64,000 bases of DNA from JBBCJM01 sp037190175 (GCA_037190175.1 JBBCJM010000065.1:1-64000), one strand, 5' to 3'; positions 14,527-23,468 are shown, counted from the first letter of the stretch. Program-made: numbers and translations. Notes: generated from the sequence alone by a model not told the origin.

Positions 14527-17500
14527 TCACCCGAAGTCGATACGGCGGAACAGCCCCGGCCCGAAGCGGTCCGACAGCTGCGCCACCTCTACGGCGAAGG
14601 CGCCGCCCACCCCGTCCGCCGCCCGCGCCGCCGCCGGATAGGTCCAATGGGGCACCGCCACCTCCTCCTGCCGCACCACGGCCCCGCCGACCAGCGCCCG
14701 CACCAGATAGACCTCCCGCTCCTCGCCCCAGGGCACCTCGGCCGAGGCCCAGCTGTCGCCGTCGATCCGCGTCCGCCGCACCCAGCGCAGCGTCAGGTCG
14801 CCCCCGGCCCAGGCGCCCCGCAGATGCACCGGCGCCAAAGGCCGCAGGCCGATCCCGTCGAAGGCCACCTGCATCGCCACCGCATCGGGGTCATCGAAGC
14901 CCCGCGCCGTCACCCCCACGCGATAGTGCCGCACCAGCCCGCGGGCCGACAAAGCCAGCTCGATCTGCTGCGGCGCGCCGTCCAGCAGCACCACCCGGCT
15001 GCCCGCCGGCCAGACCTCGGGCATCAAGGCATCCGACCCCGCCTGCCCGCGCAGCCGCAGCGACAGGTCCCAGGTCTGCGGCCCCACCAGCACGGCGTCC
15101 GCGAACTGGAACACCTCCCACCTGTCCGCGCTGCCGTCGCCGATCGCCATCGCATTGGCCCCGTTCAGCACCGCCGCCATCCCGGCCGAGGCCAGCGCCC
15201 CCGCCCCGATCCGCACCCGCAGCGGTTCCCCCCGGTCCCACAACCCCGGCCGGGCGCGCAACAGCGGCGTCTCCGTCACCCCCACCACCGAAGGCCCGGC
15301 CACCAGCGTGTTCAGCGCGAACCCGTCCTCGGCCGCCGAGGACCAGACCGCCACCGACCCCGGCCAGGGCTGCGCCGCCACCGCCACATGCGGCGCGTGC
15401 GGCATCTCGGCCCCGGTCAGCAGCGGCAGGTCCAGGAACAGCGGCAGCACCGGCACCGGCGCGGCGAAGGGCCGCGGGATCACCCGTTCCTCCACCGCGT
15501 CCGAGGGGCGGTAGAGCGCGGGCTCCACCCGCACCGCCTCCACCACCGCGGCCTCGCCGCGCTCCACCCGGTCGATCCGCCAGCGCCCGCCCTCCAGCGC
15601 CACCACGTCGCCCGCCCCCAGCCGGGCGGCCGAGGGCGGCAGGGCGAAGCGCAGCCCGTCGCGCGCCACCCGCGCCTCGGACAGCCAGCGTTCCACCGTG
15701 CCCCGCGCCTCGGCCGCGGTCAGCACCAGCTCCACCTCGCTGGCGGTCACCCCGGGATCGTCCTCGTCGGGAAAGATCGCCTCGGCCTGCCGGGGGGCGA
15801 AGTCGCCCTCGGCCTCCACATAGCCCAGCCGCACCCGCCCGGCGACCTCGGCCACCGCCGCCCGCTGCGCCTCCAGATCGGCCTCCTGCGCCACCGCCAG
15901 CAAGCCGCGGTCCAGCGCCACCGCCGGCCGCCCGTCGCGCATCTGGAACCGCAGCTCGCCCTCGCGCTCCACCGCCTCGAAACCATAGGCCAGCATCAGT
16001 GGCTGCAAGGCCGCCCGCCCCGTGCCCACCCCCTCGGCCACATAGCCGCGCACCACGCCGACCAAGGCATCGGTCCGCGCGCCCTGCACCCCCGAGCGCG
16101 CGCAGACCTCCGCCACCACCTCCGCCAGAGCCTGCCCGGTGGCCCGCCCGGTCAGCCAGTGCCCCCGCGCATAGTTCGCCGCATCGGCCCAGACCTCGGC
16201 CCGCCCCGGGAACTGCGGGAACGGCCGCGCGTCCCAGGCCCAGACATGCGCGCGCTCCATGTCCACCATCGGCCCGCCGTACAGCTCCGAGACGGGGTTG
16301 TTCGCCGGATCCCCCCAATACCCTGACACCGCCCGCAGGTACTGCATCTGCATCGCATCGTCGCGCCGCCCGTCGGAATACCGCGGCAAGCCCGACTCGG
16401 ACGACTTCGGGTCCAGGAACCGATTGGGCTCGTTCGCCCCCTTGTCGATGGCGGCACAACCGTATTCGGTGAACCTGATCGGCTTCGACCGCGGCACCCA
16501 GTCCGTCGCCACCGCCGACCGCACGCCCCCGATCCGCTCGTGATGGGCGTTCTCCCACCACCCGCGCAAGTCCTTCACCCGGAAGACCCAGGGCTCCCCA
16601 TGCGCGCCGTCCTCGATCGGCAGCCGCCGCTGCGCCGCCACCCCCTCGGGGCTGTCGTAATACCAGTCGAACCCCTCGCCGCCCGCCACATTGGCGGTCA
16701 GATAGCCCAGATCGTGGATCGAGCCCCACCCGGCATCCGCATGATCCTCCCCCTCCCGCCAATCGGCCAGGGGCATGTAATTGTCGATCCCGATGAAATC
16801 GACGTTGGGGTCGGCCCAGAGCGGATCCAGGTGGAAATAGACATTCCCCCCCGTATGGTATCCGAAATACTCCGACCAGTCGGCGGCATAGCTGATCCTG
16901 CACCCCGGCCCCAGCACCGCCCGCACGTCCGCCGCCAGCTCCCGCAAGGCCGCCACCGCCGGAAAGGCATCACCCGCGCCGCGCACCTGAGTCAGCCCCC
17001 GCATCTCCGACCCGATGCAGAAGGCGTCCACCCCGCCGGCCAGCTTGCACAGATGCGCATAATGCAGGACGAAGCGGCGATACCCCCAGTCCCCCGCCGT
17101 CCCGGAATACCCCACCTGCCCGCCGGCCAGCGAAAAATCCCCCACCTGCGCCGCGCCGAAGAAGGCCGCCACCTCGGCCGCCGCCGCCGCGGTCCGGTCG
17201 GGGGAGCCCGCCAAACCCGGCGCCACCGAACAGGTGATCCGCCCCCGCCAGGGCAGCACCGCCTGCTCCGCCCCGCCCCAGGGGTCGGGCAAGCCGTTGC
17301 CCGCCATCTGCTCCATCAGGATGAAGGGATAGAACATCACCTCCTGCCCGCCGGCGCGGATTGCCCGGATCGCCTCCACCACCGAGGCATCCGCGGGCGT
17401 GCCGCCATAGACCGGCTGCCCGGCCTGAAACGGCACCAGCCCCGCCGCCGCCCGGTCGATCCCGCCCGCGCGCCAGGCCATCGGCCGGCCCTCCTGCGCC

Positions 17501-18405
17501 TTCTGCTCCACCCGGGGCCGCACCCGGCACTCGCCGCAGCGCAGGTCGTCGCCGAACCACGACACGATCAGCGACACCGAGCCCACCGCCGGAAGTTCCC
17601 GCCGCAACTGCTCCAGCGACACCGCCAGGTCGGCCTTCCCCCCCGGCGCATGGACGTTCAGCGCCCGGTTGATCCCCGGCCCGTCCTCCACATGCACCCG
17701 GCTCACGGCCAGCGCATATTCGCCCGACCCCGGCATCAGCGCCACCGCCCGCACCGCCTCGGCCAGCGCCCCGCGGCCGCCCTCCGGCTGCGCCGGCCGG
17801 ATCACCTCGAAACTGAACTGCGGCACCCGGTTGCCGAACTCCCCCAGCGCCAGGTCCTCGATCACCGCATAGGCGATCCCGCGATAGGCCGGCGCATTCT
17901 CCGCCCCCTCCACCGCCGCGATCCGCGGGTCGGGCAACTGGTCCTCGCTGCCGGGATAAAGCCGCAGGTTCAGCGTCGCAGGGTCGATCTCGGTCCCGTC
18001 CGCCCAGATCCGCCCCACCCCCAGGATCTCGCCCTCGCAGAGCGCACAGGCCAGCGAGACGGTATAGGAATACCGCTCCACCTTCGGCTTCGGCGCGCCC
18101 TTGCCGCCGCCCTCGCGCGTCACGGTCTCCTGGAACTGCGTGGCCCAGATCACCTGCCCCGCCACCCGCACCCGGCCCCAGACCCGCGGCAGCGCGGCGC
18201 CCTCGGCCGCCCCCATCAGCCGCAGCCGGTCGATGCGGCCCACCTGCACGGGGTCGGATCCCGCGCCCATCAGCCGCTGGTCGATGGCGCGGCCCAGCGT
18301 CGCCCCCACCGCGCGGCCGATCACCGCGCCCGACAGCCCCAGCACGGTGCCGCCGAAGCCCGCGCCCACCGCCGCGCCCACCGCGCCCAACAGGATCGTC
18401 GCCAT
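14527..18405 (-). CDS. GTA g15: baseplate/host-specificity megatron protein
   Basis: A 1292-residue protein, the largest GTA structural protein. A Gly/Ala-rich hydrophobic N-terminus (1-45, MATILLGAVGAAVGAGFGG) is followed by tail-protein domains. A GTA TIM-barrel-like region lies around 400-720 (AADWSEYFGYHTGG, DFIGIDNYMPLADW). The C-terminal half is beta-rich. By homology to RcGTA gp15 it forms the tail tip contacting recipient cells. It lies directly after g14 with no gap and is the last gene of the cluster. The reading frame is intact. Confidence 0.94.
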   Translation of the reverse strand: MATILLGAVGAAVGAGFGGTVLGLSGAVIGRAVGATLGRAIDQRLMGAGSDPVQVGRIDRLRLMGAAEGAALPRVWGRVRVAGQVIWATQFQETVTREGGGKGAPKPKVERYSYTVSLACALCEGEILGVGRIWADGTEIDPATLNLRLYPGSEDQLPDPRIAAVEGAENAPAYRGIAYAVIEDLALGEFGNRVPQFSFEVIRPAQPEGGRGALAEAVRAVALMPGSGEYALAVSRVHVEDGPGINRALNVHAPGGKADLAVSLEQLRRELPAVGSVSLIVSWFGDDLRCGECRVRPRVEQKAQEGRPMAWRAGGIDRAAAGLVPFQAGQPVYGGTPADASVVEAIRAIRAGGQEVMFYPFILMEQMAGNGLPDPWGGAEQAVLPWRGRITCSVAPGLAGSPDRTAAAAAEVAAFFGAAQVGDFSLAGGQVGYSGTAGDWGYRRFVLHYAHLCKLAGGVDAFCIGSEMRGLTQVRGAGDAFPAVAALRELAADVRAVLGPGCRISYAADWSEYFGYHTGGNVYFHLDPLWADPNVDFIGIDNYMPLADWREGEDHADAGWGSIHDLGYLTANVAGGEGFDWYYDSPEGVAAQRRLPIEDGAHGEPWVFRVKDLRGWWENAHHERIGGVRSAVATDWVPRSKPIRFTEYGCAAIDKGANEPNRFLDPKSSESGLPRYSDGRRDDAMQMQYLRAVSGYWGDPANNPVSELYGGPMVDMERAHVWAWDARPFPQFPGRAEVWADAANYARGHWLTGRATGQALAEVVAEVCARSGVQGARTDALVGVVRGYVAEGVGTGRAALQPLMLAYGFEAVEREGELRFQMRDGRPAVALDRGLLAVAQEADLEAQRAAVAEVAGRVRLGYVEAEGDFAPRQAEAIFPDEDDPGVTASEVELVLTAAEARGTVERWLSEARVARDGLRFALPPSAARLGAGDVVALEGGRWRIDRVERGEAAVVEAVRVEPALYRPSDAVEERVIPRPFAAPVPVLPLFLDLPLLTGAEMPHAPHVAVAAQPWPGSVAVWSSAAEDGFALNTLVAGPSVVGVTETPLLRARPGLWDRGEPLRVRIGAGALASAGMAAVLNGANAMAIGDGSADRWEVFQFADAVLVGPQTWDLSLRLRGQAGSDALMPEVWPAGSRVVLLDGAPQQIELALSARGLVRHYRVGVTARGFDDPDAVAMQVAFDGIGLRPLAPVHLRGAWAGGDLTLRWVRRTRIDGDSWASAEVPWGEEREVYLVRALVGGAVVRQEEVAVPHWTYPAAARAADGVGGAFAVEVAQLSDRFGPGLFRRIDFG

Positions 18406-18846
18406 TCACCGCACTCCTTCAGGAAAGGCAAAACGCGCCACGATCCGGCGCGCCCAGGGGGCCGAGAGCGGGCTTTCCACCACCCCCTGCCCGGTATAGG
18501 CGTGGACGAAGGCCGCCCGCGGACCGATGGCCGAGGCGATGCCCAGATGCTTGGCCAACGCCCCGTCGCGCATTCGGAACAGGATCACCTGCCCCGGGGC
18601 CGCCTCCGCCGCGGGGCGCAGCCAGTCCAGCGCCGCCGCCAGCAGCACCTCGCGCCCGCCGCCCTCGCCCCAGTCGGCGGTATAGGCCGGCGGCACCACC
18701 GGCTCCGGCCCCACCACCGCGCGCCAGACCCCCCGGATCAGCCCCAGGCAATCGGTCCCCGCGCCGCGGCAACTCGCCTGATGCACGTAGGGCGTCCCGA
18801 TCCAGCGCCGCGCCTCGGCCACCACCGCCGCCTCGAAAGGCGTCAC
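18406..18846 (-). CDS. GTA g14: NlpC/P60-family tail peptidase
   Basis: A 146-residue protein starting with GTG (MTPFEAAVVAEARRW). The NlpC/P60 catalytic Cys is in CRGAGTDCLGL (about C33) and the His in LAKHLGIAS. In RcGTA this tail-associated hydrolase is thought to cut peptidoglycan during DNA entry. The GTG overlaps the g13 stop by 4 bases and its own stop abuts g15. The longer open frame upstream runs through g13 and is not coding. Confidence 0.92.
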   Translation of the reverse strand: MTPFEAAVVAEARRWIGTPYVHQASCRGAGTDCLGLIRGVWRAVVGPEPVVPPAYTADWGEGGGREVLLAAALDWLRPAAEAAPGQVILFRMRDGALAKHLGIASAIGPRAAFVHAYTGQGVVESPLSAPWARRIVARFAFPEGVR

Positions 18847-19721
18847 CGGAACAGGCTCCCGCCCGTGGCCTGCCCGGCTCGCGACGGATACGAGGTCAGC
18901 CAGTCGTCCCCCGGCACATGCGGAAAGCCGCGGAAGTTCAGGAAGTTGCCGAACTTCAGCCGGCAGGTCTCGGCCCGCTTGTCGCAGCCCGCCTCGATCC
19001 GCACCATGTCGCCGGCGCTGACCGGCAGCCCCAATACCTGCCACAGCTCCACCCGGCGGCCCTCGACCCCCAGCCGGTCGTTCTTGACCAGCCCCACCAG
19101 CCCCGCCGCCGCCCCGCTCAGCACCCGGAACCGCCCGCGCTCGAACCAGCGATCATCGAAGCCCGCCAGCGTGGTGAAGCCGAACACCCGCCCCTCCTCC
19201 ACCGCCTCCACCGCGCGCTCGGCGAAATAGCCGGGCTGCGACAGATCGAACCGGCAAGCCCCATCGCCCAGGACCGCCCCGCAGGGCGCCTGCACCACCC
19301 GCCCCTGCGGCCGGTTCAGTGCCTCGGCCAGCCCGCGCAACTCCGCCCGGAACGCGCCACCCGCGCGCACCACCTCGCCCAGCGAGCCGCGGAACTGCAT
19401 CGCCCGCTGCCCCGGATCGGCCCAGTTGACCAGCCAGGCCACCACCTCCGCCCCGTCATAGCGCCCCGCCGCCAGGTCGGCCTCGGAGATCCCGGCATCG
19501 CTCAGCGCCCCCAGCGCCTCGGTGTTGTCCACCGCCAGCCCCGTGCTCTGCTGCAACACCCGCGCGGTCATCCCGCTGTCGGCGTGGAACCGCGTACCGT
19601 CGAACACCAGATCGCGGTCGTGGTCGGTAAAGCCGAACTCCACCCCATCCCCCCGCCGCAGCCGCCAGCAGCGGCAGACCGTGGTGATGCCCCCCTCCAG
19701 ATGGTCATAAAGCGCAGTCAC
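18843..19721 (-). CDS. GTA g13: DUF2163/BR0599-type hub protein
   Basis: A 292-residue protein. The N-terminal DUF2163 region includes TALYDHLEGGITTVCRCWRL and DGVEFGFTDHDRDLVF. The C-terminal phage BR0599-like domain includes PCGAVLGDGACRFDL and GCDKRAETCRLKFGN, with paired cysteines. RcGTA gp13 is a baseplate hub component that binds an iron-sulfur cluster through conserved Cys; the Cys pairs here fit. It overlaps g12 by 4 bases and g14 by 4 bases. Confidence 0.93.
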   Translation of the reverse strand: MTALYDHLEGGITTVCRCWRLRRGDGVEFGFTDHDRDLVFDGTRFHADSGMTARVLQQSTGLAVDNTEALGALSDAGISEADLAAGRYDGAEVVAWLVNWADPGQRAMQFRGSLGEVVRAGGAFRAELRGLAEALNRPQGRVVQAPCGAVLGDGACRFDLSQPGYFAERAVEAVEEGRVFGFTTLAGFDDRWFERGRFRVLSGAAAGLVGLVKNDRLGVEGRRVELWQVLGLPVSAGDMVRIEAGCDKRAETCRLKFGNFLNFRGFPHVPGDDWLTSYPSRAGQATGGSLFR

Positions 19722-20353
19722 AGCCGCAACTCCACCACCGGCACGCTGGGCACGTCGCCCGCGCGGAAGGACGCCACCGAGACCGCGATCCGGTCGGTGT
19801 CGAACCGCACCGGCACGTCGAACTCGAACCCCGCCGTCACCTGCACCCCCGCCGCAGGGGGCGAAGAAAACGTCACCACCCCCGTGGCCGGATCGACCTC
19901 GTACTCCAGCCCCTCCACCTTGGGGTCCGCCGCCACCGCCACCCGCACCGTGCCCGCCACCGGCTTGGCGATGGGCCGGGCATAGGTCTCCAGCCCCGAG
20001 CGATAGGTCTTCGCCAGCCCGAAGCGCAGCGAAACCCCGTCCCCCACCCCGATCACCTGGTCGGTAGGCGAGACCTCCCGCGTGGCCCCGCCGGAGCGAT
20101 AATCGGCCCAGTCCTTCCAGCGGAACCCGTGCAACTGCCCCCGCCGCGCCTCGAAGAACGCGATCAAGGCCTCCACATCGTCCAGGCTGCGCAGCCCCAC
20201 CCCCGCGTCATAGCGCCGGCGCGAATGCGCCCAAGGGGTGTTGCGCTCCTCGAACCCGTTCTGCAGCGTGACGATCTCGGTCCGCCGCTCCGGCCCGCCG
20301 ACCGAGCCGAAGCTCAGGTTGGCCGGGAACCGCACCTCGTGAAATCCACCCAT
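19718..20353 (-). CDS. GTA g12: DUF2460 distal tail protein
   Basis: A 211-residue protein of the TIGR02217/DUF2460 family, equivalent to RcGTA gp12 and to phage distal tail proteins. Typical segments are FHEVRFPANLSFGSVGGPER, RNTPWAHSRRRYDAG, EARRGQLHGFRWKDWADYRS and the C-terminal SFRAGDVPSVPVVELR. It connects the tail tube to the baseplate hub. It starts 3 bases after the g11 stop and overlaps g13 by 4 bases. Confidence 0.94.
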   Translation of the reverse strand: MGGFHEVRFPANLSFGSVGGPERRTEIVTLQNGFEERNTPWAHSRRRYDAGVGLRSLDDVEALIAFFEARRGQLHGFRWKDWADYRSGGATREVSPTDQVIGVGDGVSLRFGLAKTYRSGLETYARPIAKPVAGTVRVAVAADPKVEGLEYEVDPATGVVTFSSPPAAGVQVTAGFEFDVPVRFDTDRIAVSVASFRAGDVPSVPVVELRL

Positions 20354-20356
20354 CGC

Positions 20357-21010
20357 TCACCTGTTCCTCTGCCCGCGCGCCAGGGCCCGCTGCGCCTCGG
20401 CGGCGATCTGGCTCCGGCTGCGCTGGAATCCCTGCACGTCGGGGGTCGAGATGTTCATCACCACCGTCACCGGCCGCCCGCCGCCCGCCGCCTGCACCCC
20501 CAGCCGCCCGTCCGGCCCGCGGGCCAGGGGCATGATCGCCTCCGGCCCCGCCTCGCCCATCAGGCCCCTGCCGCCGCGCATCGGGAAACTGACCGGCGAC
20601 GAGACCACGCCCCCCATCGCAAACGGCATCACCCGCCCCTGCGTAAACGCCCCGCCCTTGGCGAAGGGCATCAGCCCGCTCACCAACCCATTGATGCCGC
20701 TGGCGATCGCGCCGCCCAGCGCGTTCTGCACCGGCCGCATCGCCACGCTGTAGAAGGTGTTGGCGATCGACTGCCCCAGCCCCCGCATGGCGTCCGACAG
20801 CTTGCGCCCGTCGAACACCGCCCCGTCGAAGGCCCGCCGCAGCCCGCCGCCGATCCCGGCCGACAACTGCCCCACCTCGCGCCCCGTGTAGACCAGGCTC
20901 TCCCGCATCCGCGCCAGTTCCCCGTCGAAGGCCGCCGCCATCGCCGCCGCCGAGCCCAGCGTGGCCTCCAGCGCCGCCACCCGGGCCTCGAAATCCTCAC
21001 TCTCCGCCAT
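20357..21010 (-). CDS. GTA g11: short tail tape-measure protein
   Basis: A 217-residue protein with an N-terminal coiled-coil part (MAESEDFEARVAALEATLGS, about 1-35), a helical middle and a Gly/Ala/Met-rich hydrophobic segment (about 95-150). Phage tape-measure proteins usually have many hundreds of residues; the short version explains the short GTA tail. It overlaps g10.1 by 14 bases. Confidence 0.9.
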   Translation of the reverse strand: MAESEDFEARVAALEATLGSAAAMAAAFDGELARMRESLVYTGREVGQLSAGIGGGLRRAFDGAVFDGRKLSDAMRGLGQSIANTFYSVAMRPVQNALGGAIASGINGLVSGLMPFAKGGAFTQGRVMPFAMGGVVSSPVSFPMRGGRGLMGEAGPEAIMPLARGPDGRLGVQAAGGGRPVTVVMNISTPDVQGFQRSRSQIAAEAQRALARGQRNR

Positions 21011-21206
21011 CCGCTCGCTCCTGCCTCCTGTCGGGAAAGGCCGCGGCCAGCTCGGCCAGCCGCGCCCGCGTCAGGGGGGCCGCAGCCTCGGCCCCCAGCA
21101 TGATCCGCAACTCCACCGGGGTCAGGCGCCAGAACTGCTCGGGGGTCAGCCCCAGGCCCTGCAGCCCCACCCGCATCAGCCCGGCCCAGTCGATCCGCGC
21201 GCTCAT
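20997..21206 (-). CDS. GTA g10.1: tail assembly chaperone, small
   Basis: A 69-residue protein (MSARIDWAGLMRVGLQGLGL). The core LTPEQFWRLTPVELRIMLG matches the rcc01693-like GTA family. In siphophages two overlapping small genes before the tape measure encode tail assembly chaperones; here g10 and g10.1 take those places. It overlaps g10 by 4 bases and g11 by 14 bases. Confidence 0.9.
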   Translation of the reverse strand: MSARIDWAGLMRVGLQGLGLTPEQFWRLTPVELRIMLGAEAAAPLTRARLAELAAAFPDRRQERADGGE

Positions 21207-21520
21207 GCCTCGCCCGGCAGCGCGAAGGCCCGCGCCAGCAGCTGCGCCGCCACCTGGGCCGCCGCCACCGGCCCGCCGGCGATCTCGGCGGTCATCAGGT
21301 CGGCCGCGCTGCCGGCCCAGCCCCCGCCGCGCAGCCCCGCCACCACCACAGCCAGCACGTCGCGGGTGGAAAACCGCCCGCCCTCGAACCGTTCGATCAG
21401 CTCGACCAGCGTGCCCGCCCCCAGCCCCGCCTCCAGCTCGGCCAGCGCCCCCAGCGTCAGCTTCGCCACCTGGCGCCTGCCGTCCAGCACCAGCGCCACC
21501 TCGCCCGCCCAGGGGTTCAT
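21203..21520 (-). CDS. GTA g10: tail assembly chaperone-like protein
   Basis: A 105-residue protein beginning MNPWAGEVALVLDGRR. It contains LTLGALAELEAGLGAGTLVEL, the hallmark of the GTA gp10/TAC_11 family. Its ATG at 21520 shares one base with the g9 stop. The open frame continues upstream only as a shadow of g9 and g8. It is expected to act with g10.1 in tail-tube assembly. Confidence 0.91.
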   Translation of the reverse strand: MNPWAGEVALVLDGRRQVAKLTLGALAELEAGLGAGTLVELIERFEGGRFSTRDVLAVVVAGLRGGGWAGSAADLMTAEIAGGPVAAAQVAAQLLARAFALPGEA

Positions 21521-21933
21521 CACAGCGCCGTGAAGGTGAGCGCCCCGGCCGAGGCCATGGTCATCTCGTAGGTCGCCTCGCCGCCATGGCTGCCGGCATA
21601 TTCGATGGCGCCGATCTGGAACCGCCCTTCGACGATGCCGAAACTGGGGATCACCACCTGAAACAGCGGCACCTCCCCGTCGAAGAAGATCTGCCGCGCC
21701 CGCGCGTCCGTCCCCTCGTCGCGGAACACCCCCTGGCCCGAGATCGTGGCCGACTTCACCCCGGCGCCCGCCAGCAGCTCCCGCCACCCCCCCGCGCTTT
21801 CCAGCGAGGTCACGTCCACCGCCTCGGCGTTGAACGACAGCCGCGTGGCGCGCAGCCCCGCGACCGTCTCGAAGGTGCCGTCCCCCGTCATGTCGATCTT
21901 CACCAGAAGATCCCTGCCGCTTTGAACGCTCAT
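21520..21933 (-). CDS. GTA g9: major tail tube protein
   Basis: A 137-residue protein starting MSVQSGRDLLVKIDM. It belongs to the TP901-1-like major tail protein family, with SLESAGGWRELLAGAGVKSA, GQGVFRDEGTDARARQIFF and C-terminal YEMTMASAGALTFTAL. Homologues polymerise into the tail tube. The start was set at 21933, because further upstream the frame enters a palindromic repeat at 21947-22006. The gap of 69 bases to g8 is among the largest inside the cluster. Confidence 0.93.
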   Translation of the reverse strand: MSVQSGRDLLVKIDMTGDGTFETVAGLRATRLSFNAEAVDVTSLESAGGWRELLAGAGVKSATISGQGVFRDEGTDARARQIFFDGEVPLFQVVIPSFGIVEGRFQIGAIEYAGSHGGEATYEMTMASAGALTFTAL

Positions 21934-21946
21934 CCCATTCTCCGAT

Positions 21947-22006
21947 GTAGGGTGCGTGCTGGGCACGCACCGGCCAAAGAACGGTGCGTGAAATCACGCA
22001 CCCTAC
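21947..22006. repeat. GTAGGG...CCCTAC palindromic element inside the GTA cluster
   Basis: GTAGGGTGCGTG (21947-21958) and CACGCACCCTAC (21995-22006) are exact inverted arms, and the interior holds further GTGCGTG/CACGCAC pairings. It occupies nearly all of the g8-g9 gap. The TAG stop codon of g8 (22005-22003) lies inside its terminal CCCTAC. It belongs to the element family also seen at 52.0, 60.8, 61.3 and 61.9 kb. Confidence 0.8.
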
Positions 22007-22401
22007 GTCTCCGTCCGCGCCCGGAACTGCATGTCGATCCGCCGCGCCGCGCCCTGGTCCAGCCGCCGCGCGTTCGCCCGCAGGAAGCGCAGCGACACCA
22101 GCCGCCCCCGCAAGAGGAACAGCGTCGCCCCGTCCAGCTGGTCCGAGACCGCCACCGCCACCTCCTTGGCGCGCTGGAACCCGGCCGCGTCCGAGATCAC
22201 GCTGATCGCCAGCCGGTGCTCGGCCCCGCCGCCCGAGGCGTCCGAGGCGTCCACCACCTCCTCCGGCCCGATCAGCACGAAGGTGCCGCGCCCCGCCCCC
22301 TTGGGCAGCGCATCCACCACCGGCACCCCGGCGAGAGCCGCCGCATTCGACAGCCGCTGCCAGATCGCGGCCTGCAAGGCCGCCGCCGCGCCATAGCTCA
22401 T
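22003..22401 (-). CDS. GTA g8: tail terminator/DUF3168 protein
   Basis: A 132-residue protein of the DUF3168 family (MSYGAAAALQAAIWQRLS, then PKGAGRGTFVLIGPEEV and FQRAKEVAVAVSDQLDGA). RcGTA gp8 caps the tail at the head-tail junction. It overlaps g7 by 4 bases. Its TAG stop codon is provided by the palindromic repeat that separates it from g9, so the original C-terminus may have been slightly different. Confidence 0.92.
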   Translation of the reverse strand: MSYGAAAALQAAIWQRLSNAAALAGVPVVDALPKGAGRGTFVLIGPEEVVDASDASGGGAEHRLAISVISDAAGFQRAKEVAVAVSDQLDGATLFLLRGRLVSLRFLRANARRLDQGAARRIDMQFRARTET

Positions 22402-22733
22402 GCCGGGTCCTCCTCGCGCGCCACGCAGACCAGATAGCGGCCATCGGGATCGGCCTCGGTCACCGTCAGCAGGGCATAGATCCGCGCCCCGTCCCGCAGC
22501 CGCTGCCCCGCCACCGGACGCGAGGGCGCCCCGGGCGGCGCGCCCCGCACGGTGATGCGGAAAGGCTGCTGGCTCAGCGGCACCTCGATGCCCGCCGCCT
22601 CGCGCCCCGTGCCCGGCCGCACCTCGGCCCAGAGCGCGCCCTGCACCGCCCAGGACCGCAGGAACCCGCCGGCGCCGTCGGGGGTCACGGTCTCGGCCTC
22701 CAGCACCAGCGCCCGATTGAGCCGCGGGGTCAT
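22398..22733 (-). CDS. GTA g7: head-tail adaptor (stopper) protein
   Basis: A 111-residue protein of the phage head-tail joining family. It has a beta-barrel-like pattern with RALVLEAETVTPDGAGGFLRSW, LWAEVRPGTGREA and LLTVTEADPDGRYLVCVAREE. It is predicted to close the head-tail connector after packaging. It overlaps g6 and g8 by 4 bases each. Confidence 0.92.
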   Translation of the reverse strand: MTPRLNRALVLEAETVTPDGAGGFLRSWAVQGALWAEVRPGTGREAAGIEVPLSQQPFRITVRGAPPGAPSRPVAGQRLRDGARIYALLTVTEADPDGRYLVCVAREEDPA

Positions 22734-23326
22734 CGCCCGCCCCCCAGCACCCGCACCCGGCGCCAGCGCCCGATCAGCGCCTGCACCGCCTGTGGCAGCC
22801 CCTCGGCCTGCCGCAGCCCGCCCTCGTGGCGCAGCTCGTAGTATTCCGCCGCCAGCAGGAACGCCGCCTGCGCCAGATCGGCCGGCACCGCCTCCCAGGG
22901 CCCGAAGCCGGCGGTGAACTCCACCTCCACCCGGCCCCCGGCAGGCACCATCGGCAGCAGCACCCCGGCCGAGACGATCTTCGGCCGGTGCATGTCGCGC
23001 ACCAGCCGCCAGCGGTCGGCGGGCAGCACCTGGGCCATACCAAACCCGTCCACCAGCCGCACCTCGGCCACCGCCTCGACCGGCCCCACCGGCAAGGGCT
23101 GTTCCGACCCCTCGCTCCAGTCCTCCAGCTCCAGCCGGAAATCCCGCGCGATCAGCATCTTGGCCGTGCGCCCCTCGATCACCGCCAGCGCGGCGCGCAG
23201 ATAGCCCTCGACCAGCCCATCCTGGAACCCGTCGTCGGCAAAGCCCGTCCCCAGCCGCAGATGCGCCTTCAGCGCCGCGACCGGCAGCGCCGCCGCGGGC
23301 ACCGGGGTCAGTTCGGTCAGCAACAT
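22730..23326 (-). CDS. GTA g6: head-tail connector protein
   Basis: A 198-residue protein of the phage gp6-like connector family (MLLTELTPVPAAALPVAALK, LKAHLRLGTGFADDG). Residues such as EVEFTAGFGPWEAVPADLAQ near 130-150 are characteristic. It would form the adaptor ring below the portal. A 142-base gap separates it from the capsid gene upstream, and a hairpin lies in that gap. Confidence 0.92.
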   Translation of the reverse strand: MLLTELTPVPAAALPVAALKAHLRLGTGFADDGFQDGLVEGYLRAALAVIEGRTAKMLIARDFRLELEDWSEGSEQPLPVGPVEAVAEVRLVDGFGMAQVLPADRWRLVRDMHRPKIVSAGVLLPMVPAGGRVEVEFTAGFGPWEAVPADLAQAAFLLAAEYYELRHEGGLRQAEGLPQAVQALIGRWRRVRVLGGGR

Positions 23327-23433
23327 GTCAGTCCCCCTGATCCACCGTCCGAAAGGATGGGCGCGCGCCCCGGTCCGCTCGGACGGAGGGAGCAGCTAGC
23401 CGGCCCGGGTGGGTCACCCCCGCGCGCGCCCGC

Positions 23434-23453
23434 CCGGCCCCGTCAGGGGCCGG
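23434..23453. terminator. Hairpin just downstream of the GTA major capsid gene
   Basis: CCGGCCCC and GGGGCCGG pair perfectly around GTCA, 16 bases after the g5 stop. No T-run follows on the minus strand. In a highly expressed capsid gene such a stem may slow 3'-end decay or partially terminate, adjusting the ratio of capsid to distal genes. This role is inferred. Confidence 0.45.
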
Positions 23454-23468
23454 ACGCCGGTTCGCCCG

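Noticed and set aside
14514..16472. Pro/Arg-rich plus-strand frame opposite GTA g15
   Set aside because: Composition is an artefact of high GC third positions in g15 and nothing in it resembles a protein family.
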